The position numbers and the translations under genes are program-made. Shown piece by piece: positions 57,790-64,000 of a stretch of 64,000 nucleotides of DNA. Numbering within the stretch: position 1 is the first letter of the stretch; every line of letters starts with the position of its first letter. Source of the stretch: Malachius bipustulatus. Lineage: Eukaryota > Arthropoda > Insecta > Coleoptera > Melyridae. The notes under the pieces were generated by a model. That model was not told where the DNA came from and made no database searches. It saw only the letters and a list, made by a program, of their open reading frames with translations. The stretch spans positions 7,192,001 to 7,256,000 of the forward strand of contig OU342635.1 in assembly GCA_910589415.1 (NCBI GenBank), given 5' to 3'.

Positions 57790-58345
57790 AGAACCTCTCC
57801 TTTATGTACAACGAGTACTGGAGAAATCCTCAGGTAGACCCTCCTGACTCAGGAGTGTCTACTTCGGTACTCGCCATTCGCCCAATTTTTTTTTCTCATA
57901 ATGCCCATATATGTGTTTTCAGGGATGTTATTCCTGATACATCCTGGAGTATAAAATTTCCCTTTCTTCTTCTCATCTTGTGCAAACATGAATAGTGTGT
58001 TCCAAAATGTCCTCTTTTCTGCAAGTCTCATGTATCTTATGAGTCTCTTTATCCGTAAGGCCACCACAATCTCATTTTCCTATAATTCCTGACATGTCTG
58101 CAGTACTTGCATTCTTTCCTGTCTCTTAGCTTCTCTCATGTGTCCATCGTCTTTCATGGTCAGCAGCTATATGGGGAGCGTCCCCGCCATTACCTGTACG
58201 GCGATTGTTGTATGGTTTTATAACCCCTGATAATTAATGATCCTTTTTGAAGGCTGCACGTCATTGCTCTAAATTTGGAGATCTCCAGTACTCCCGCTCG
58301 TACAGGGGCAGCGTATAGGAGGATCGGTTCGACCACACCATAGTA
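57790..58345 (-). pseudogene. LINE ORF2 remnant, 3' part of RT (R1/LOA-like)
   Basis: Read from 58345 down: GVVEPILLYAAPV, RAGVLEISKFRAMTCSLQ and IRGYKT match the thumb region of R1/LOA-type RTs. After a shift come VMAGTLPI and MREAKRQERMQ, then the open frame 58067-57849 (VALRIKRLIRYMRLAEKRT...). Stops and shifts break it. It follows in order the RT parts found at 18690-19860 (same strand, same style) but lies 38 kb away, so it is a different copy. Confidence 0.6.
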
Positions 58346-60480
58346 CAGTAGAAAAAAATAAATTGATTAAAATAGTCACAACCCAACCCAACTTGAACAA
58401 AACCTTCCTGAACGGACCCAAATTTATCTTAATTAATAGATTGAACCGGACTTTTATAAACGATAAAATCAGCCCTAATTTTCTGTACCGTTTTTTCAGT
58501 CAGCTTACTGTCTAGCGTCTCGATACATTCTTGAGAGCTAATCCTGTATGATCTCGGTGACTACGTCGGTTACTTCTTCTTTTTCCAGCATGTCTTCTTT
58601 GGGAGGACTTGAAGGTTTTGAGATAAAGATCCTGGATATCTTAGTCTGTCACCTTTTCATGGTCCTGAATTTTACCTTACCAAGCCGCAGTCACTTTATT
58701 TGCTCCAGAATGACTTTCAAAGTAGTTGCTTACTGACGGACTGACTAACCGTTGCAGATTTGTTAACATGTTGTCTATCCTGCGCACTTTCTGAAACTAT
58801 TGTAGCTGACTCTCGGTATCATGATGACCGACGTCCTGTTTCAGTCCCCAGACTTTATCTACTGTCCGTAGTAATTACCAGAGAGATTCCAAAGTTCCAA
58901 GATATTCAACATTCTCACTTAAAGGCAAGCTTACCAAAAAACCTGGGACCACTAAATGCAAGAAAGTATTTTTTGATTTTTATAACACAATATTTCTTGC
59001 TCAGAGTCTTGCTATGATGCCATTATTTTACCAAAACTAAAACCTAATAAGCCAAAAGATATTTGAAACATCGTATAATCAGATATCACTGACCATATTA
59101 TGCTCCCCATATCTGTAAGGAATTTTTAGGAATCATAGACTAACGCTGTCTGTAGCAGTTCAACCTAAAAACATAAAGTTAGTTGATATAGGTATTCCTG
59201 GGTTTGGAGAAATCTTTTACCTAAACCGAAACCTAAAGCGACATTAGTGGATTGGAAGACTATAGAAACTTTTTTTCTGGTCTCCGACCAACTCTTCCGT
59301 GATTACTGATATTATATTCTGTGCTACTATACCTTTATTAGGTTCCTCCCGTTCCTCCCCATTGTCACTCCAAAACCCTTTGCTTATCAGAATTCGATCC
59401 CGAACTTCGATGAAATCTATAAACTGACTTCATCAGCTGCTGCAGTTGATAAGAAACTTGGAATCCTTTATCGATATACTTTTCCTCCGACATGCCTTAA
59501 CTTTATGGGAAGGACAGTCATCCATTTCATTTTAGATCCAATGCTTAAGCGAAGACTTCTGTAACCGTGTAGGTAGATGTAAAATTTCAAGGCTGTGAAA
59601 CCTTTCGCTTGAAGACGTCTTCCCATATCATGTAGTGTTTAATCCTTCATATTTGTTCTAAATGATCATCTTCGGGTATCTAGCCCAGTTCTTATCAGTG
59701 CTTTCCTTAGGCCTTCGTGGGCTGTCCTGACTTTTTTTTCACACTGGAAATTCACATTTCCAGACAAAACGTTATTATTGTTGATTATCGAGAAGAAACT
59801 TTTTTTAAACTTTTTTATTTAATTTATAATTTTAAAGTTTCTTACAATGTCTAAATCGTTTTGTCCTTTATAGAGAAATGTAGAAATTGGTATCTAGTTT
59901 CTAAGCTGGGCACTTTCTCGGGTAGTTTTCTGCGCCTCTGTGAAAAACATCTAAATCAACCTGTGCAGATGAAATATATTTCTAATTTCTAATTCAACCT
60001 GTACATAGAGACCTCTCTTAGCTCCCTATAACTGTAATAGTTTGACCGTCCCAAACATTTTGCTCGGACGTTCTAGACTATCATATTTCTTATTCTATTC
60101 TAGAATTACAGATTTATTGGTGATTCTCGATTCACCTTATAGCTTAATATTATCTGATCGTCTCAATAATGACATTATCATTGGAAGATGGAATAGCTCC
60201 ACTTGGAATAGTATCCAGCAACGATTTAAAGTTGACGTGAATCAATATCTCCGCTCATGCGCCGCTCCCAGAGCGTCATTGGGATTCCCCTGCAGTGATA
60301 ATTTTATCACTACATTATGTCTGCTATGTCTCCTAATTTCTGAATATTTTATTGGTTAGGACCACCTTTATTTTCTGTGGGGTACTCCATATCCCCCACA
60401 CCCTCCGGTTTATCCCGATTTAATTATGCAGAACACCCATTTATATTTGCCACTAGCCACCACTAGCCACTACTGCCTGT
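58346..60480. other. Unresolved region, possibly more LINE debris
   Basis: Composition is less AT-rich than in most of the window. Minus-strand readings such as TLKVILEQIK and RLGKVKFRT near 58730-58660 faintly recall LINE RT linkers. The plus frame 60042-60359 (105 aa) has no known motif. No gene can be named. Confidence 0.3.
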
Positions 60481-62093
60481 ACATAATGTACCTACAAATA
60501 AGAGAAATCTCTCTAACTTTTTTTCGGCAAACTACATTACAATTTTCAAATTGTAAGTAATAATAATTCAATTTCTACAATTCGAAGTAGTTGTTATTTT
60601 AAGTTTTTCTAATTCAATCATTAGTTTTCTCTGTAAAATTCTCAAATGAAAGTAGTTAAAAAATAATAAAAATCTGAAGATTGTGCATTAATCTTTGGTT
60701 CTAAGAAAAATAGTATACTTGTGTGGAAATCGTTATTCCATACTCTTGGGATTGTCGTACTCGGCTAGTGCCTCGTACGAAAACAATCTCCTACTCGAGT
60801 GTAATGGGTCACTTTCCATACTAGTGATGTAATACACTATTTAACTAAGATTAGGAGGAAACTGTTTTACTAGTAGAAAAAACTGTATGAAAACTGAATG
60901 TATAATTAAATATTTATTATTGTCTCCAATACATTATATAAAAACATTGAGCAAACAGGTATATTAATACATATTTTGTACAAATTTCACTAAACGCGGA
61001 GTTCTATAATATAATCTATATAATACATGATTTATAAAACTCCGATGTGAATATGTCTAGGGGCGATTATTTCATATATCATTCCTCCAAAAAAAGTAAA
61101 AACAATATAACCAATGAAATAATTATGTCTGTATGCAACAACGAATAAAATAAGATAATATGAATATTAATAGCTCGATTAGATAACATACAGTATAGGT
61201 ACTTAACTTATAATTTTTTGAAAATTTTTGCAGAATAACAATTTGATAAAGAATAATAAATGAATGATTAGTCTTAACTTGTATCTGTCTAATAGGAAGT
61301 TAAAAAAATACTTTTTTATACTTTTTTTTACTCCAGATTTTTGCAAAGGCTTTCTTTGTTTAACTCACACACACATGCAGTGTTAATAATGAAATACCAA
61401 TCTTTATATTCAAACTGTATACAAAGACGTGCATACAAGATAAATATCACAAGACTAGATGCAACACAAATCGTAGATACTAGATACTGGTTAAGACTAA
61501 CCTTTTTTTATAATTGCTTATATAATATTATAAAGTATATTATAAGATAATATAATCTATGACTAGGTTATATTTTTTTAATTTTTCGCTAAAATAAAAG
61601 TTCTCTGTCAACAATAATTATTGAGGTAAGAAATGAAGATTAACTTATATACGATCTATGAATTTTATGACACATGTCCTCTTGAACTAAAATTCAATAA
61701 ATAAAAATATAGTTTAATATAACACTTATTCATAAAATTATCACATGAAGTTATATAATAGGTAGTATATAATAGTTGTATATAAGAAGCCTGTCTTTCA
61801 GGAGCGTTTTAAATACCCTGCTTGAACTTGAAATTGTGATCTACGCATTATTGGAAATATTGGAATCATTTTCTGCGTTCATTGTCAAAAAACACCTTTG
61901 AGGTAAACTAGGCTAGATCTGTTACTATTCGTTCCCCGTGATTTCTACACTGTGACTGCTCCAGTACCTATCACCGAAGATATTGCATATAAAAGAATTA
62001 AAATATTGAAAAACAAGACGAGCTCGAAGTCTCCTTCAAACAATTTGGATCATGTTGGGGATGATTTCGGTGTGACGGGTTTATGAAAAGCTA
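60481..62093. other. AT-rich intergenic DNA
   Basis: No gene. GAAGCCTGTCTTTCAGGAGCG at about 61788 has an inverted partner, AGAAAGACAGGCTTCCTATA, at about 63895; the pair brackets the hAT-type element and surrounding repeats. Confidence 0.4.
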
Positions 62094-62101
62094 CTAGGAA
62101 T

Positions 62102-62898
62102 CAGTGGCGGCTCGTGGATTGAAAAGTTAGTGAAGTGTAGATTTTATACAGGACAAGGTCTAGTGATCTCGAAAAATCATTTTTTGCGAAATCCGGTCAG
62201 CTCGATTTTTTCTTTTTTTACAAAGTCCGGTCAGCTCAAAATTTTTCATTTGCAAGATCGGTTTAGGCAAACTCCGGTCACCTCGAAAATGGGATTTTTG
62301 GAAGATCCGGTCATCTCGATTTTTTCAAGGTGCAGCTACCTCGAACATTCGATTTTTACTTTCAGTTAGCTCGGGTCTCAACTTTGAAAAAAAAACTTTT
62401 TCAGGACGGTTTGATAATGCTCAAAAAAAGCCCGAGTGTTCGAGTTGAGCGGGCATTAAAAAAAATCGATCTGACAAGACCTTTCAAGCACAAAAGCAAA
62501 AGAAAATCGAGCTGACAGGACCTCGTTAAATGGTAAACTGGGCATTAAAAAAAATCGAGCATGTCATCCTAAAAAAAATTTCAGCTGACCGGATCTTGTC
62601 AAACCGGAAAGCTTTCTCGAAAAATTTCTCGAAAAAAGCTCGAATTTTCGAACTGACATGAAACTTTAAAAAATCGAGTTGACAGGACCTTCTTAAACTA
62701 GACTTTGCCAAAAAAAATTGATCTCTCCGGATCTGCAAAAAGAAGCGGACCTTGAAAAAAAAAATTAAACCTGACCGGACTTTTCAAAAAAGCAATTTGG
62801 AGCTAATCGGATTTTGCAAAAAAAATCATGTTGAATTAAAAAAAAACAATTTTTATCCAGAAACAGTTTCACTCACTTCATCTTAAAAACCGCCACAG
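62102..62898. mobile_element. hAT-type foldback element with 8-bp target duplication
   Basis: Ends CAGTGGCGG (62102-62110) and CCGCCACAG (62890-62898). CTAGGAAT lies directly outside both (62094-62101 and 62899-62906): a perfect 8-bp duplication, the hAT hallmark. The left arm repeats CCGGTCAGCTCGA-like units (near 62193, 62227, 62277, 62308) separated by T-rich spacers; the right arm repeats the complement, TCGAGCTGACAGGACC-like, many times (62466-62820). At 797 bp, no transposase is encoded; the frames 62130-62369, 62330-62515 and 62526-62738 are repeat readings. Confidence 0.85.
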
Positions 62899-62906
62899 CT
62901 AGGAAT

Positions 62907-64000
62907 GAGCTAACCGATTGTGAACGACGCGGAGGAAAATCTTGCATAGAATAAGGGTTGGAGTTTAAACAAACAGGAGGAGATAGTAAACCAATTCCTT
63001 CAAACAATTATTCTGAATAGGTACCTACCTAAATTTGGGATGATTTCTGTGGAAATTGACTTAGATATAGGAAGAAAATAAGTTAAAATGGTTGATCGAA
63101 TCGTCAACTAAGCTGAACATTTAAGAATGAATAATTATTAGATTTGATTTTGTTAACAGTCTGAAAGATATTGAATTTAAAAAAAGGATTAGAGTTTTGA
63201 AGAAGGAGATGAGATAATGGGAGGGGGGGTTGGCGTCTCTTTCATACAATTTAGCGCATACTGGGATGATTAACCAATGGCAATCCTCAACTGAAGAAAT
63301 TTACTGCCTTCAACAATCTGGAAGATATTAAATGTAATACTTTCTCTATGCAACGGTTGGAGAGAATACAGCAGAGAAAGAGGAATGCGGCCTGACAAAT
63401 CCGAAACTGGAATAGTGGCCAATTCTCTGGAACAATATTTGAACAAGACTTTTGGTCAAATTGCAGATTTAAAAAGAGACCTTAAATATGAAAAAGTTAC
63501 ATTTTCAATCATCACGAATATAACCCTTTCCCCTATAAATTAGTCGTAAAAGTAGCCAAAACTGGAGTCATAATTTTCTAAATCCAGATTTTTGTATGTT
63601 ACCAAAATGGCATCAGTTATTTTAGGTCATAGGTATCAGTTATTTTGGCGGGAAGCTTGGAGACGACTTGGAAGAGCTCAACATGTTGACCAGAATGGCA
63701 CCAGAAATTGCGAAAACATCGAGGTTCAGTAAAAGAAAATAAAAATGAACTGGGACAGGTGAATACAGGTTAAATCTTCATTTATAGCATTGAAATTTTG
63801 CGTATTTCTCATCGCATATAAAAAAATCTACTAAAGCGATTAAATTTAGTTCCTTACAACTTCTCAGAGAGCTTCAAAATCTTGAAACGTTTTAGAAAGA
63901 CAGGCTTCCTATATCAGTTCAACAAAAATATTACAGTTGTGTGGTTGTATAGCGTAATTGTTTTAATATCTATTTGAAATATTATAGTCTTCTTGTTTCT
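62907..64000. other. Intergenic DNA with weak direct repeats
   Basis: TTCAAACAATT...GGATGATTT phrases at about 62035-62065, 62999-63045 and 63240-63270 suggest a degraded tandem repeat into which the hAT-type element was inserted. No gene seen. Confidence 0.4.

Overview
The window looks like nuclear DNA from an insect genome that is AT-rich, intron-rich and heavily loaded with transposons. I place it as an insect from three things: the only intact gene is a fatty-acid elongase of the insect ELOVL1/7 type (Drosophila CG31523-like), it is split by short introns with GT..AG borders, and the surroundings are full of LINE, Penelope, Harbinger, hAT and Tc1-type remnants plus foldback repeats starting TACAGGGTG. 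A beetle or a related neopteran would fit, but the sequence alone does not settle the order. No bacterial-type genes, CRISPR arrays, rRNA genes or convincing tRNA genes were seen.

Layout. 0.6-2.2 kb: two decayed LINE fragments on opposite strands. 2.96-3.70 kb: a Harbinger remnant with TTA target duplications. 4.6-5.8 kb: a dimeric satellite. 7.97-9.46 kb: a large palindrome made from the 3' end of a Penelope-like element. 9.5-13.1 kb and 15.5-16.2 kb: two families of degenerate tandem repeat. 13.9-14.4 kb: a foldback element. 18.7-19.9 kb: LINE reverse transcriptase on the minus strand. 20-31 kb: dispersed repeats (a 295-bp family, a possible SINE, a possible solo LTR), one CpG-rich island and a near-perfect short hairpin. 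31-43 kb: a cluster of foldback (MITE-like) elements, several nested in each other.

43.3-57.0 kb: the ELOVL gene, plus strand, with seven coding exons (43312-54249) that join without a break into 335 codons. All diagnostic elongase motifs are present. Intron 1 carries a LINE and intron 2 a foldback element. The 3' UTR probably runs to about 57.0 kb. The first exon found opens only 10 nt before the ATG, directly after a splice acceptor, so at least one non-coding exon must lie upstream; the CpG-rich island at 23.4-23.6 kb is one possible, unproven site.

57.1-64 kb: a 21-bp minisatellite, another LINE fragment, and at 62.10-62.90 kb a hAT-type foldback element with perfect 8-bp target duplications whose two arms are built of oppositely oriented minisatellite units. 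The most unusual structures in the window are this element and the Penelope palindrome. I did not find a clearly new multi-gene system.
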